A DNA stretch of 64,000 bases from Micromonospora cabrerizensis. GTDB taxonomy: Bacteria; Actinomycetota; Actinomycetes; Mycobacteriales; Micromonosporaceae. This document shows, one piece after another, positions 42,482-51,500 of the stretch; the first letter of the stretch is position 1, and each line of letters starts with the position of its first letter. A model generated the notes under the pieces. The model worked only from the letters and a program-made list of their open reading frames with translations. It searched no databases and was not told the DNA's origin. Position numbers and translations under genes: made by a program. The stretch covers positions 112,428-176,427 of the forward strand of contig NZ_JAKKFI010000089.1 of assembly GCF_022230955.1 (NCBI RefSeq). Direction: 5' to 3'.

Positions 42482-43501
42482 ATGCAGAAATGGCGTCCGG
42501 TCCTGGCCGTGGCGGCGCTGAGCGTCGCGCTCGGCACGCTCACCGCCTGTGGCAACGACACCGGCACCGGTGACACGGCCGCGGCCGCCGCCTCCGGCCC
42601 CTGGTCGTTCACCGACGGGTCGGGTCAGGTCGTCAAGGCGGACAAGAAGCCGACCCGGATCATCGCGCACGCCGGTGAGGCCGCGGCGCTCCTGTCGTTC
42701 GGCATCAAGCCCGTCGGCGTCTACGCCGACGAGCCGGTCAAGACCGATCCCAACCTGAAGAACCTCGACCTCGCCGGGATCGAGATCCTCGGCGAGGAGT
42801 GGGGCAAGATCGACGTGGAGAAGGCCGCGGCCCTGCGTCCGGACCTGATCGTCGGGGACTGGTGGCCGGCCGAGAAGGCGCACAGCGGCATGGAGGAGGG
42901 CGTCGACGAGAAGAGCAAGAAGCTCGCCGACCTGGCCCCCGTCGTCGGGGTCGCGCAGGGCAAGTCGATCGTCGCGCTGGCCGAGGGGTACGAGGATCTC
43001 GCCGAGAGCCTCGGCGCCGACGTGAACAGCCCGCAGATCGCGGCGAACAAGAAGCGCTTCGAGCAGGCGGTCGAGACGTTCAAGGCGGCCACCGCGAGCA
43101 AGCCGGGTCTGACGGTCGCGGCGATGTCGCCCTCGACCGAGAAGGTCTACGTGGCCAACCCCGAGTACGCGCCCGAGCTGCTGGACCTGCAGACCTGGGG
43201 CCTCAAGGTGATCAACCCGGCCAGCCCGGACCCGGCCTTCCCGTACTGGGAGAACCTGAGCTGGGAGAACGCCGACACGTACCAGCCGGACCTGATCCTG
43301 TTCGACGGCCGCTCCTTCACCCCCACCGCGAACGCCGAGTGGGGCACGAAGCAGCCGACCTGGTTCAAGATCAAGGCAGCCAAGGCCGGTGCAGCCGTCT
43401 CGTGGCCGGCGTTCTGGCTGCACACCTACGCCGATTTCGCCACCGAGCTGGACAAGCTCACCCAGGCGGTCAAGGCCGCGGATCCGAATGTCGGCAACTA
43501 G
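42482..43501 (+). CDS. Siderophore-type ABC importer, substrate-binding lipoprotein
   Basis: The 339-residue protein has lipobox TLTAC (Cys23) and the class III periplasmic-binding fold of FecB/FhuD-like proteins: opening strand KPTRIIAHAGEAAALLSFG, EKAAALRPDLIVGDWWP and a Trp-rich C-terminal lobe. It captures an iron-siderophore or haem-like ligand outside the membrane and delivers it to the permeases encoded next. Ligand identity cannot be told from sequence. An iron box precedes the gene, and its stop is overlapped by the first permease gene, so all four genes form one operon. Confidence 0.92.
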   Translation: MQKWRPVLAVAALSVALGTLTACGNDTGTGDTAAAAASGPWSFTDGSGQVVKADKKPTRIIAHAGEAAALLSFGIKPVGVYADEPVKTDPNLKNLDLAGIEILGEEWGKIDVEKAAALRPDLIVGDWWPAEKAHSGMEEGVDEKSKKLADLAPVVGVAQGKSIVALAEGYEDLAESLGADVNSPQIAANKKRFEQAVETFKAATASKPGLTVAAMSPSTEKVYVANPEYAPELLDLQTWGLKVINPASPDPAFPYWENLSWENADTYQPDLILFDGRSFTPTANAEWGTKQPTWFKIKAAKAGAAVSWPAFWLHTYADFATELDKLTQAVKAADPNVGN

Positions 43502-44540
43502 CCAGATCGGGACGCGCACCTCGACCGGAGGCGTGCGGCGAGCCTCTGCCCTCGGGCCGGGGCTCGCCGTCCTCTTCGTGGCTCTCGCCCTCGTCGGCTT
43601 CCTCAGCGTGACCCTGGGCTCGCGGGCGATCGGGGTGTCCGAGGTGCTGCACGCCCTGGTCAACTTCGACAGCGACGGGCCGATCAGCAGCACGGTCACG
43701 CTGGAGATGCGCGTACCCCGCACTCTGCTCGGCATCCTCGTCGGCGCCGCGCTCGGCGTGGCCGGGGCGATCCTGCAGGGCGTCACCCGCAACCCCCTCG
43801 CGGACGCGGGGATCCTGGGCATCAACTCCGGTGCCGCCGCGTTCGTGGTCTTCGCCATCACCGTGCTCGGCGTACGCGGCATCGGTGTCTACGTCTGGTT
43901 CGCCTTCGCGGGCGCGATCGCGGCGCTCGCGCTGGTGTACGCGGTCGCGTCCCTCGGCCGGGAGGGTGCCACCCCGGTCAAGCTGGCTCTCGCGGGGGCG
44001 GCGGTCACCGCCGGCCTGGTCTCGGTGACCAGCGGAATCGTGATGACCAATGTGGACGCCCTCAACGAGCTGCGGTTCTGGCAGGTGGGGTCGCTCGCCG
44101 GCCGGTACACCCCGATCCTGACCGGTGTCGCGCCGTTCCTGCTCCTCGGCCTCGCGGCGTCGCTCGGGTTCGGGCGCGCCATCAACGGCCTCGCGCTCGG
44201 CGAGGACGTGGCGCGTGGCCTCGGCCAGAACGTGGTCCGGACCCGCGCGGCGGCGTTCGCCGTGGTCGCGGTCCTCGCCGGCGCGGCCACCGCCGCGTGC
44301 GGGCCGATCGTCTTCGTCGGGCTCGTCGTGCCGCACCTGGCTCGGTTCATCTGCGGCCCCGACTACCGGTGGATCCTGCCGTACTCGATGCTGCTGGCAC
44401 CCATCGTCCTGCTCCTTGCCGACGTGCTCGGCCGCGTGGTCGCGGCCCCCGACGAGCTTCAGGTGGGTGTGGTCCTCGGGCTGATGGGCGCGCCGGCGTT
44501 CATCGCGATCGTGCGCTACGGCCGGCTGTCGGAGGTGTGA
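43488..44540 (+). CDS. FecCD-family ABC permease (first subunit)
   Basis: The ATG (MSATSQIGTRTSTGG) lies inside the 3' end of the binding-protein gene, a 14-base overlap. The 350-residue protein has about nine to ten membrane helices and the FecCD signature RVPRTLLGILVGAALGVAGA, QGVTRNPLADAGILGI and the cytoplasmic coupling segment around LGEDVARGLGQNV. It forms the transmembrane channel together with the next gene product for uptake of a ferric siderophore. Confidence 0.92.
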   Translation: MSATSQIGTRTSTGGVRRASALGPGLAVLFVALALVGFLSVTLGSRAIGVSEVLHALVNFDSDGPISSTVTLEMRVPRTLLGILVGAALGVAGAILQGVTRNPLADAGILGINSGAAAFVVFAITVLGVRGIGVYVWFAFAGAIAALALVYAVASLGREGATPVKLALAGAAVTAGLVSVTSGIVMTNVDALNELRFWQVGSLAGRYTPILTGVAPFLLLGLAASLGFGRAINGLALGEDVARGLGQNVVRTRAAAFAVVAVLAGAATAACGPIVFVGLVVPHLARFICGPDYRWILPYSMLLAPIVLLLADVLGRVVAAPDELQVGVVLGLMGAPAFIAIVRYGRLSEV

Positions 44541-44545
44541 GCACG

Positions 44546-45616
44546 ATGACGACAACGACGACGAGTGACCTCCGCTCCGCTACGTCCGGCACGGCGGCGG
44601 CGTTGCGGGCCAACCGGAGGCGACGCGCCGGCCGGTCCATCCTGGTGACCTGCGCCCTGACCGTGGCGGTCGCCGCCCTCTTCGTGTTCACCATGATGGT
44701 GGGCAGTTTCCGCATCGGTGCCGGGGAGGTCATCGCCTCGGTGCTGCACCTGTCCGACAACCCCAGTGTCGACTTCGTCGTCCGGGGACTGCGGCTGCCG
44801 ACCGCCGCCGCCGCACTGACCGTCGGGCTCGCTCTCGGTGCCTCCGGGACGATCTTCCAACAGGTGCTGCGCAACCCGCTGGCGTCGCCGGACTTCGTCG
44901 GCATCACCTCGGGTGCCGGCCTGGCGGCCGCCGCCGGGATCGTGCTCCTCCAGGCCGGCGGCCTCGTCGTCAGCGGGCTCGCCCTCGGTGGCGCGATTCT
45001 CGCCGCCCTCGCGATGTACCTCCTGGCCTGGCGCGACGGTGTCACCGGTTACCGCTTCATCCTCATCGGCATCGGGGTGGCGGCCTTCTTCGAGGGCCTG
45101 ATCGGCTACGTGCTCAGCAGGGCGCAGTTGTTCGAGGCCCGGCAGGCCATGCACTGGCTGATCGGCTCGGTCGGGCAGGCCAGCACCACGGAGCTGCTCC
45201 TGCTCACCGGTGCGCTGGTCGTCCTGCTGCCGGTCGCCGTCCTGCTGCAACGGCCGCTGGGCGCCCTCGACCTCGGCGACGACACCGCCCGCACGCTGGG
45301 CGCCCGAGCCGAGCTCAGTCGCGCCGGGCTTCTCGGGACCGCCGTCGTGCTGGTCGCCCTCGCGGTGTCCGTGGCGGGGCCGATCGCCTTCGTCGCTCTC
45401 GTCGCCGGGCCGATCGCGAACCGGCTCCTCGGTCCGGCTGCCCGGGGTGTCCTGCCCGCCGCGCTGGTCGGCGCCGGGCTGCTGCTCACCGCCGACCTCG
45501 TCGCTGTGCACCTGCTGCCCACACCACTGCCCACCGGCGTGGTGACCGGCGCGGTCGGTGCTCCCTACCTGCTGTGGCTGCTGGCCACCACCAACCGGCA
45601 AGGAGCGGGCGGATGA
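44546..45616 (+). CDS. FecCD-family ABC permease (second subunit)
   Basis: I chose the ATG ten bases after GGAGG; the GTG overlapping the previous stop is too close to that site. The 356-residue protein has an Arg-rich cytoplasmic N-terminus (ANRRRRAGR), about nine to ten membrane helices and FecCD motifs RLPTAAAALTVGLALGASG, QQVLRNPLASPDFVGI and LDLGDDTARTLGAR. Its stop overlaps the ATPase start. It pairs with the first permease as a heterodimer. Confidence 0.92.
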   Translation: MTTTTTSDLRSATSGTAAALRANRRRRAGRSILVTCALTVAVAALFVFTMMVGSFRIGAGEVIASVLHLSDNPSVDFVVRGLRLPTAAAALTVGLALGASGTIFQQVLRNPLASPDFVGITSGAGLAAAAGIVLLQAGGLVVSGLALGGAILAALAMYLLAWRDGVTGYRFILIGIGVAAFFEGLIGYVLSRAQLFEARQAMHWLIGSVGQASTTELLLLTGALVVLLPVAVLLQRPLGALDLGDDTARTLGARAELSRAGLLGTAVVLVALAVSVAGPIAFVALVAGPIANRLLGPAARGVLPAALVGAGLLLTADLVAVHLLPTPLPTGVVTGAVGAPYLLWLLATTNRQGAGG

Positions 45617-46386
45617 CCCGACTACGCGCCGAGGGCCTGACCCTCGGTTACGACGACCGGACCATCGTCGACAACCTCGACGTCACCGTCCTCGACGGCA
45701 AGGTCACCGCGATCGTCGGCGCCAACGCCTGCGGCAAGTCCACCCTGCTGCGCGGTCTGGCCCGACTGCTCGCACCACGGGCGGGAACGGTGCTGCTCGA
45801 CGGCAGGTCGCTCGCCGAGCTGCGCAACATCGACGTCGCCAAGGTCCTCGGGCTCCTCCCGCAGACCCCCGTCGCGCCCGACGGCATCACCGTCGCCGAC
45901 CTCGTCTCCCGAGGGCGCTACCCCCATCAGGGGTGGTTCCGGCGGTGGAACGACGACGACCACGACGCCGTGGCCCGGGCCCTCGACGCCACCGGCACCG
46001 CGGACCTGATCGACCGCCCGATCCGGGAGTTGTCCGGCGGTCAACGCCAGCGCGTCTGGGTGGCCATGGCCCTGGCCCAGGACACCGACCTGCTGCTCCT
46101 CGACGAGCCCACCACCTATCTGGACATCAACCACCAGGTGGAGCTGCTGCGGCTGCTGCGGAAACTGAACGCGGAGTCCGGCAAGACCATCGTCATCGTC
46201 ATGCACGACCTCAACCTTGCCTGCCGTTACTGCGACCACCTCATCGCGATGTCCAGTGGCGCGATCGTCGCCGAGGGCGCTCCCGTGGACGTGGTCACCG
46301 GCGACCTCGTCGAGCAGGTGTTCGGTCTCAACTGCCTCGTCGTACCGGACCCGATCGCCGGCACGCCGATGGTCGTACCCGCCTGA
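45613..46386 (+). CDS. ABC transporter ATPase for siderophore uptake
   Basis: The 257-residue protein has the full ABC set: Walker A GANACGKSTLL (about 37), Q-loop LLPQ, signature LSGGQRQR, Walker B LLLLDEPT, D-loop and switch His in VIVMHDLN. Walker A has Ala where FecE/FepC-type proteins usually have Gly (GPNGCGKST); the essential GKS/T is intact, so activity is expected. The start overlaps the second permease stop (ATGA) and follows AGGAG. It powers iron-siderophore import. Confidence 0.93.
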   Translation: MTRLRAEGLTLGYDDRTIVDNLDVTVLDGKVTAIVGANACGKSTLLRGLARLLAPRAGTVLLDGRSLAELRNIDVAKVLGLLPQTPVAPDGITVADLVSRGRYPHQGWFRRWNDDDHDAVARALDATGTADLIDRPIRELSGGQRQRVWVAMALAQDTDLLLLDEPTTYLDINHQVELLRLLRKLNAESGKTIVIVMHDLNLACRYCDHLIAMSSGAIVAEGAPVDVVTGDLVEQVFGLNCLVVPDPIAGTPMVVPA

Positions 46387-46395
46387 GCTGACGTG

Positions 46396-46431
46396 CCGGA
46401 GAGGGCGGCCGTGACGGCCGCCCTCTCCCGG
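46396..46431. terminator. Bidirectional hairpin terminator
   Basis: Arms gagagggcggcc / ggccgccctctc are perfect around a gtgac loop and are extended by ccgg pairs. It separates the importer operon from the convergent DUF1540 gene. Confidence 0.85.
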
Positions 46432-46444
46432 TGCCCGCGACTGC

Positions 46445-46747
46445 TCAGCGCGGTTGGTACGTCTGGCAGTCGGCGATGTCCTGCCCCGGGCCGACCCGAA
46501 TGGACGGTGCGTGGCACTCCAGCTCGGCGTTGTGCTGGCAGTCGCTGCGCTTACAGGCACCGACCTGGGCGATGACCCGGTCCAGCCCGCCCTTGGCCGA
46601 GGTGTCGATGAACGTGGCGCAGTTGGCGTTCTGGTGCCCGTTCTCCTGCCCGATTGTGATGGCGAACGCGTGGCAGCCGTCGTGGTTGTAGCCGCAGTCG
46701 GTGACGGTGCACTCGTGGACCCGCGGCATCTCCAGCATGTCAGTCAT
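46445..46747 (-). CDS. DUF1540 Cys-rich protein (two domains)
   Basis: The 100-residue protein (MTDMLEMPRVHECTVTDCGYN) carries two DUF1540 modules, each with four Cys: C-x4-C-x6-C then C (about 12-45) and C-x4-C-x7-C then C (about 60-97). Such clusters probably bind metal; no function is established. It lies opposite the siderophore operon, with a degenerate iron-box-like sequence upstream, so a role in metal homeostasis is plausible. A start at the later ATG (MLEMPRV) is possible. Confidence 0.82.
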   Translation of the reverse strand: MTDMLEMPRVHECTVTDCGYNHDGCHAFAITIGQENGHQNANCATFIDTSAKGGLDRVIAQVGACKRSDCQHNAELECHAPSIRVGPGQDIADCQTYQPR

Positions 46748-46843
46748 CAGCGCTCTCGCTTTCGTCGGTGGTGCCGGGTAATCCCAGTACCCGGCGCCGA
46801 CGGGACAATTCCCCAAGGGCTGCCCCTTTTAGGGGTATTTCGC

Positions 46844-46862
46844 ATAGGCCAGCCTTGCCTAA
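46844..46862. promoter_or_regulatory. Degenerate iron-box-like sequence upstream of the DUF1540 gene
   Basis: ataggccagccttgcctaa keeps the outer TAGG/CCTA blocks and the central AGCC of the DtxR/IdeR consensus but has several inner mismatches. It lies 97 bases before the DUF1540 start. A small ccccttttagggg palindrome sits between box and gene. Confidence 0.5.
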
Positions 46863-46885
46863 GCGCAACGATCGTCTTCGGTCAT

Positions 46886-47605
46886 TCAGTGCACACGGCG
46901 GCTCCGGCAGCCGTGCGCCTGGTGAAGCAGCGCCTCGATCTCGGCCCCGAGGTGGTCCGGATGCCGAAGCGGTGCACCGAAGCTCAGCCGGACGTCGCGG
47001 TCACCCCTGGCCAGCTCCAACCGGAGCACGACGCCGTGGCGGTCCAGGCGTACCGGCCGGACCTGGCGAACACCCTGGAGATGGCGGGTCGGTATCAGTC
47101 GGCACAGCCGTTCGACGGCCTGCGGGTGGTGGTGGTCGAGGTGGCAGAGCAGGTCGGCCTCGGCGGCGGCCAGTGGGTCGGGCCGGGCGGCCGCGAAGGC
47201 GTCCGGGCCGACGGAGATGGTGTGGCCCTCGACGGTCAGCTCGGCGGTGGCGAGGTCGAGAAGCGCCACCATGTCCTGATCATTCTCGGTCGTGGTGGGC
47301 TCGATCGCCAGCCAGCCGGTGAGGGTGCCTCGCCCCCGCACCCGGTTGCGCACCGGGGTGGGCGCCAGATCGGTCACCTCGACCATCGCCACGGTTTCCC
47401 GCTGCTGCGCGAGGTGGTCGGTCAGGTGACATCCGGCCGGCAGGTCGACCCGCAGCCGTCCGTCGCCAGTCACGACGTGCCGTCCGGCGACGTACGCCTC
47501 GATCCCGGGGACGTGCAGGGTGAGGGAGTCGGCGGCGACGAGCATCGATCGGAGTCGGACAGCCGCGTCGTCGGTGGTGTCCGTGCTGGTCGAGGGCTTG
47601 CTCAC
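46886..47605 (-). CDS. DUF2470-domain protein, probable iron/haem-related
   Basis: I chose the GTG (MSKPSTSTDTTDDAAVR) because AGGAG lies nine bases upstream. The ATG three codons earlier abuts that AGGAG with no spacing. The 239-residue protein has an N-terminal split-barrel-like half and a C-terminal DUF2470 domain (about 155-235; DPLAAAEADLLCHLDHHHPQ, RQVRPVRLDRHGVVLRLE). DUF2470 is often attached to flavin-reductase-like barrels in haem utilisation proteins (HugZ type), so a role in haem or iron use fits. Its promoter overlaps a perfect-core iron box shared with the divergent S4 paralogue. Confidence 0.83.
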   Translation of the reverse strand: MSKPSTSTDTTDDAAVRLRSMLVAADSLTLHVPGIEAYVAGRHVVTGDGRLRVDLPAGCHLTDHLAQQRETVAMVEVTDLAPTPVRNRVRGRGTLTGWLAIEPTTTENDQDMVALLDLATAELTVEGHTISVGPDAFAAARPDPLAAAEADLLCHLDHHHPQAVERLCRLIPTRHLQGVRQVRPVRLDRHGVVLRLELARGDRDVRLSFGAPLRHPDHLGAEIEALLHQAHGCRSRRVH

Positions 47606-47621
47606 GGCGATCATCTCCTAA

Positions 47622-47640
47622 TAAGGTTAGCCTTACCTTA
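47622..47640. promoter_or_regulatory. DtxR/IdeR-type iron box shared by two divergent genes
   Basis: taaggttagccttacctta is a near-perfect 19-bp DtxR/IdeR box with the core AGGTTAGCCTTACCT. It is 16 bases from the DUF2470 start and 15 bases from the S4-paralogue start, so one bound regulator would block both. Confidence 0.9.
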
Positions 47641-47655
47641 CTTGAGAGGTGAAGG

Positions 47656-48264
47656 ATGAATCAGACCCGTCCCAAGGTCAAGCGCTCCCGCGCTCTGGGC
47701 ATCGCGCTGACCCCGAAATGTGTGCGCTACTTCGAGCGCCGACCGTTCCCGCCGGGGCAGCACGGCCGCGCCCGACGCACCACCAGCGACTACAAGGTCC
47801 GACTGTTGGAGAAGCAGCGGCTCAAGGCGCAGTACGACCTGCACGAGGGCCAGCTCCGGCGCGCGTTCGACCGGGCGGTGCGCCGGCCCGGCAAGACCGG
47901 TGAGGAGCTGATCGTCGAGCTGGAGACCCGGCTGGACGCGCTGGTGCTGCGAGCTGGTCTCGCCCGCACCATCTACCAGGCCCGCCAGATCGTCACCCAC
48001 CAGCACGTCACGGTGAACGGCCGCCGCCTGGACCGACCGTCCGCGCGGCTGCAACCCGGCGACGTCATCGCCGTCGCGGAGCGCAGCCGGGGCAAGGCCC
48101 CGTTCCTCGTCGCGGCGGCGGGTGCACACGCCTCGGAGCGGCTCGCCCCCTATCTCGACGTCAGCCTGGCCGGCCTGACCGCGCGCCTGACCCGACTCCC
48201 GCTGCGGTCGGAGGTCCCGGTCGTCTGCGACGAGCAACTCGTCGTGGAGTACTACTCGCGCTGA
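47656..48264 (+). CDS. rpsD: Ribosomal protein S4 paralogue without zinc ribbon
   Basis: The 202-residue protein has the S4 layout: N-terminal RRPFPPGQHGRARR and YKVRLLEKQRLKAQY, then the S4 RNA-binding domain (about 92-150; LETRLDALVLRAGLARTIYQARQ, GRRLDRPSARLQPGD). The N-terminal Cys cluster of zinc-binding S4 proteins is reduced to a single Cys (TPKCVRY), so it is a C-minus paralogue; the main rpsD is expected elsewhere, in a ribosomal operon. C-minus paralogues are usually controlled by zinc (Zur), but this one lies directly behind an iron box. S4 nucleates 30S assembly, so an alternative ribosome under iron starvation is the inference. Confidence 0.88.
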   Translation: MNQTRPKVKRSRALGIALTPKCVRYFERRPFPPGQHGRARRTTSDYKVRLLEKQRLKAQYDLHEGQLRRAFDRAVRRPGKTGEELIVELETRLDALVLRAGLARTIYQARQIVTHQHVTVNGRRLDRPSARLQPGDVIAVAERSRGKAPFLVAAAGAHASERLAPYLDVSLAGLTARLTRLPLRSEVPVVCDEQLVVEYYSR

Positions 48265-48288
48265 CGCGAGGACGACCGACCGTTGGGA

Positions 48289-48324
48289 AGGGCCCCGAGC
48301 GCGTAGGCCGCGCTCCGGGGCCCT
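48289..48324 (+). terminator. Hairpin terminator of the S4 paralogue
   Basis: Arms agggccccgagcgcg / cgcgctccggggccct pair with a single-base bulge, 24 bases after the stop. Confidence 0.8.
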
Positions 48325-48401
48325 CCGCGTACGGATCGCAGCCGGAAAACCGTTATTCGATCTAGCTCTCGACGGTCGTCTCTGACCTGCGGAGATAACG
48401 C

Positions 48402-48415
48402 TCTCAGGATTGGTG
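48402..48415. promoter_or_regulatory. Possible LacI-family operator upstream of the ThuA-fusion gene
   Basis: gagataacgctctc is an imperfect palindrome centred on CG, the pattern used by many LacI-type sugar repressors. It lies 117 bases before the start. The rest of the roughly 200 bases between the terminator and the gene shows nothing else I can name. Confidence 0.3.
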
Positions 48416-48531
48416 GGAGAGTGCTTGACGCGCCCGTGATCCGGACGCAACCATGCATTCACATATCTCGTCCCACCACCGCCAGGCGTGATCGGCGCAC
48501 GCCGTCCCTCGCACCGCGAAAGGACCCCACT

Positions 48532-51500
48532 GTGCGCAGATCCCTGAGATCGTGGCTCGGCCTCGCGCTGAGCGCGGTCCTCGTTGCCGGCGGCATCGTC
48601 GCCTCGCCACCCACGGCCAGCGCCGCACCCTTCACCGTGCTGGTCTTCAGCAAGACCGCCGGATTCCGGCACGGTTCCATCACCCCGGGCATCGCCGCCA
48701 TCCAGCAGCTCGGCGCCGCCAACGGCTTCACCGTCGAGGCGACCGAGGACTCCGCCCAGTTCACCGACGCCAACCTCGACCGGTTCGCCGCGGTGATCTG
48801 GCTGTCCACCACCGGCGACGTGCTCAACGCCGCCCAGCAGGCTGCGTTCGAGCGCTACATCACCGGCGGCGGCGGCTACGTCGGCGTGCACGCCGCCTCC
48901 GACACCGAGTACGACTGGCCCTGGTACGGCGGGCTGGTCGGGGCGTACTTCGCCTCGCACCCCGCCGAGCAGAACGTCACCGTCAAGGTCGCCGACCAGG
49001 TGCACCCGTCCACCGCGACGCTGCCGCAGCGGTGGAACCGGTTCGACGAGCTGTACAACTACCGCACCAACCCGCGGGGCAACGCGCACGTGCTCGCCAC
49101 CCTGGACGAGAGCACCTACACCGGCGGGAGCATGGGTGCCGACCACCCGATCTCCTGGTGCCAGAACTACTCCGGCGGCCGGGCCTGGTACACGGGCCTC
49201 GGGCACACCGACGCGTCGTACACCGAGGCGAGCTTCCGTCAGCATCTGCTCGGCGGCATCCAGACGGCCGCCGGCGCGGTCGACGCCGACTGCGGCCCCA
49301 CCGTCACCAGCAGCTTCCAGCAGGTGGAGCTGGCCAAGGGCGCGGCCGAGACCGGTGAGCCGATGAGCCTCACCGTCCTGCCGGACCGGGGCGTGCTGCA
49401 CACCTCGCGCAACGGCGTGATCCGGCACACCGACGCCGCCGGCAACACCAAGATCGCCGCCACGCTGCCGGTCTACACCGGAGACGAGGAGGGTCTGCAA
49501 GGCATCAAGGCCGACCCGAACTTCGCCACCAACCGCTGGGTGTACGCGTACTTCGCCCCACCACTGAGCACCCCCGGTGGCGGCGCGCCGGCCACCGGCA
49601 CCCCGGCCGAGTTCGCCGTCTGGGAAGGCGTCAACCGGCTGGCCCGGTTCACCGTCAACGCGGACAACACCATCAACCTGGCCAGCGAGACGCTGATCCT
49701 CGACGTGCCGACCAGCCGGGGCATGTGCTGCCACGTGGGCGGTGACATGGACTTCGACGCGGCGGGCAACCTCTACCTGTCCACCGGTGACGACACCAAC
49801 CCGTTCGACTCGGCCGGCTTCACGCCGATCGACGAGCGGGCCGGGCGCAACCCGGCGTTCGACGCGCAGCGCACCTCGGCCAACAGCAACGACCTGCGGG
49901 GCAAGGTGCTCCGGATCAAGCCGAGCACGGCCGGCGGTTACACCATCCCGGCCGGCAACATGTTCGCCCCGGGCACCGCGCGGACCCGCCCGGAGGTCTA
50001 CGCGATGGGCTTCCGCAACCCGTTCCGGATGAGCGTGGACAAGGCCACCGGCATCGTCTACCTCGGTGACTACGGTCCCGACGCGGGCACCGCCGACCCG
50101 AACCGCGGGCCGGCGGGCAACGTGGAGTTCGCCCGGATCGACCGGCCCGGCTTCTACGGCTGGCCGTACTGCACCGCCCGCAACGACGCGTACAACGACT
50201 ACACCTTCCCGTCCGGCCCGTCCGGGCCGAAGTTCAACTGCGCGGGCGGGCCGGTCAACAACTCGCCCAACAACACCGGCATCACCCAGTTGCCGCCGGC
50301 CGTCTCGGCGTGGCTGCCGTACGGCGGCTCCGGCTCGCCGCCGGAGTTCACCGGCGGTGGCCTGTCGCCGATGGGCGGCCCGGTCTACCGGTACGACCCG
50401 AACAACACCTCGCCCGTGGCGTTCCCGGAGTACTACGACGGGACCTACTTCGCCGGTGAGTTCGGCCGCCGCTGGATCAAGAACATCAAGCTCGACGGGT
50501 CCGGCCAACCGCTGAAGATCAACCCGTTCCCGTGGACCGGCACGCAGGTCATGGACATGGAGTTCGGGCCCGACGGCGCGCTCTACGTGCTCGACTACGG
50601 CACCGGCTGGTTCAACGGCGACGCCAACTCGGCGCTCTACCGCATCGAGTACGCCCGCGAGGGCAGAGCGCCCGTCGCCAAGGCCTCGGCCACCCCGACC
50701 AGTGGCACCGCGCCGCTGACCGTGGCCTTCTCCTCGGCCGGCACGCTCGACCCGGACGGCGACCCGTTCACCTACGCCTGGGACTTCGACAACAACGGCA
50801 CCACCGACTCGACCGCGGCGAACCCGAGCTTCACGTACACCACCAACGGGACCCGCAGTCCGACGTTGACGGTCCGGGACACCACCGGCAAGACGGCCAC
50901 CGCGAGCGTGGTCGTCACGGTCGGCAACAGTGCCCCGGTGGTCACGGTGAACACCCCGTTGAACGGGCAGACCTTCACCTTCGGGGACGCCGTGCCGTTC
51001 TCCGTCACCGTCACCGACGCGCAGGACGGTGCGATCAACTGCGCCCGGGTGAAGGTGAACTACGTCCTCGGCCACGACTCGCACGGCCACCAGCTCGGCA
51101 GCGTGCAGGGCTGCTCCGGCGTCATCCAGACCTCGGCGGACGGCGAGCACGACACGGCGGCGAACATCTTCGGCATCATCGACGCCGAGTACACCGACCT
51201 GGGCGGTGGTGGTCAGCCGGCACTGACCACGCACACCCAGGCCGTCCTGCAACCACGGGTACGTCAGGCCGAGCACTTCGGTGACTCGTCCGGCGTCCAG
51301 GTCGTCGCCGGGGCAGCCGGGCACGGCGGCGCGGCGGTCGGCTACATCGACAACAACGACTGGATCTCGTTCCGTCCCTACAACCTGACCGGCGTCCAGT
51401 CGTTCAGCGCCCGGGTCGGTGCCCCGGCCGGTGGCGGTGGCACGCTGGAGCTGCGGGTCGATTCGCCGACCGGGCCGTTGGTCGGCTCGGCCACCGTGGT

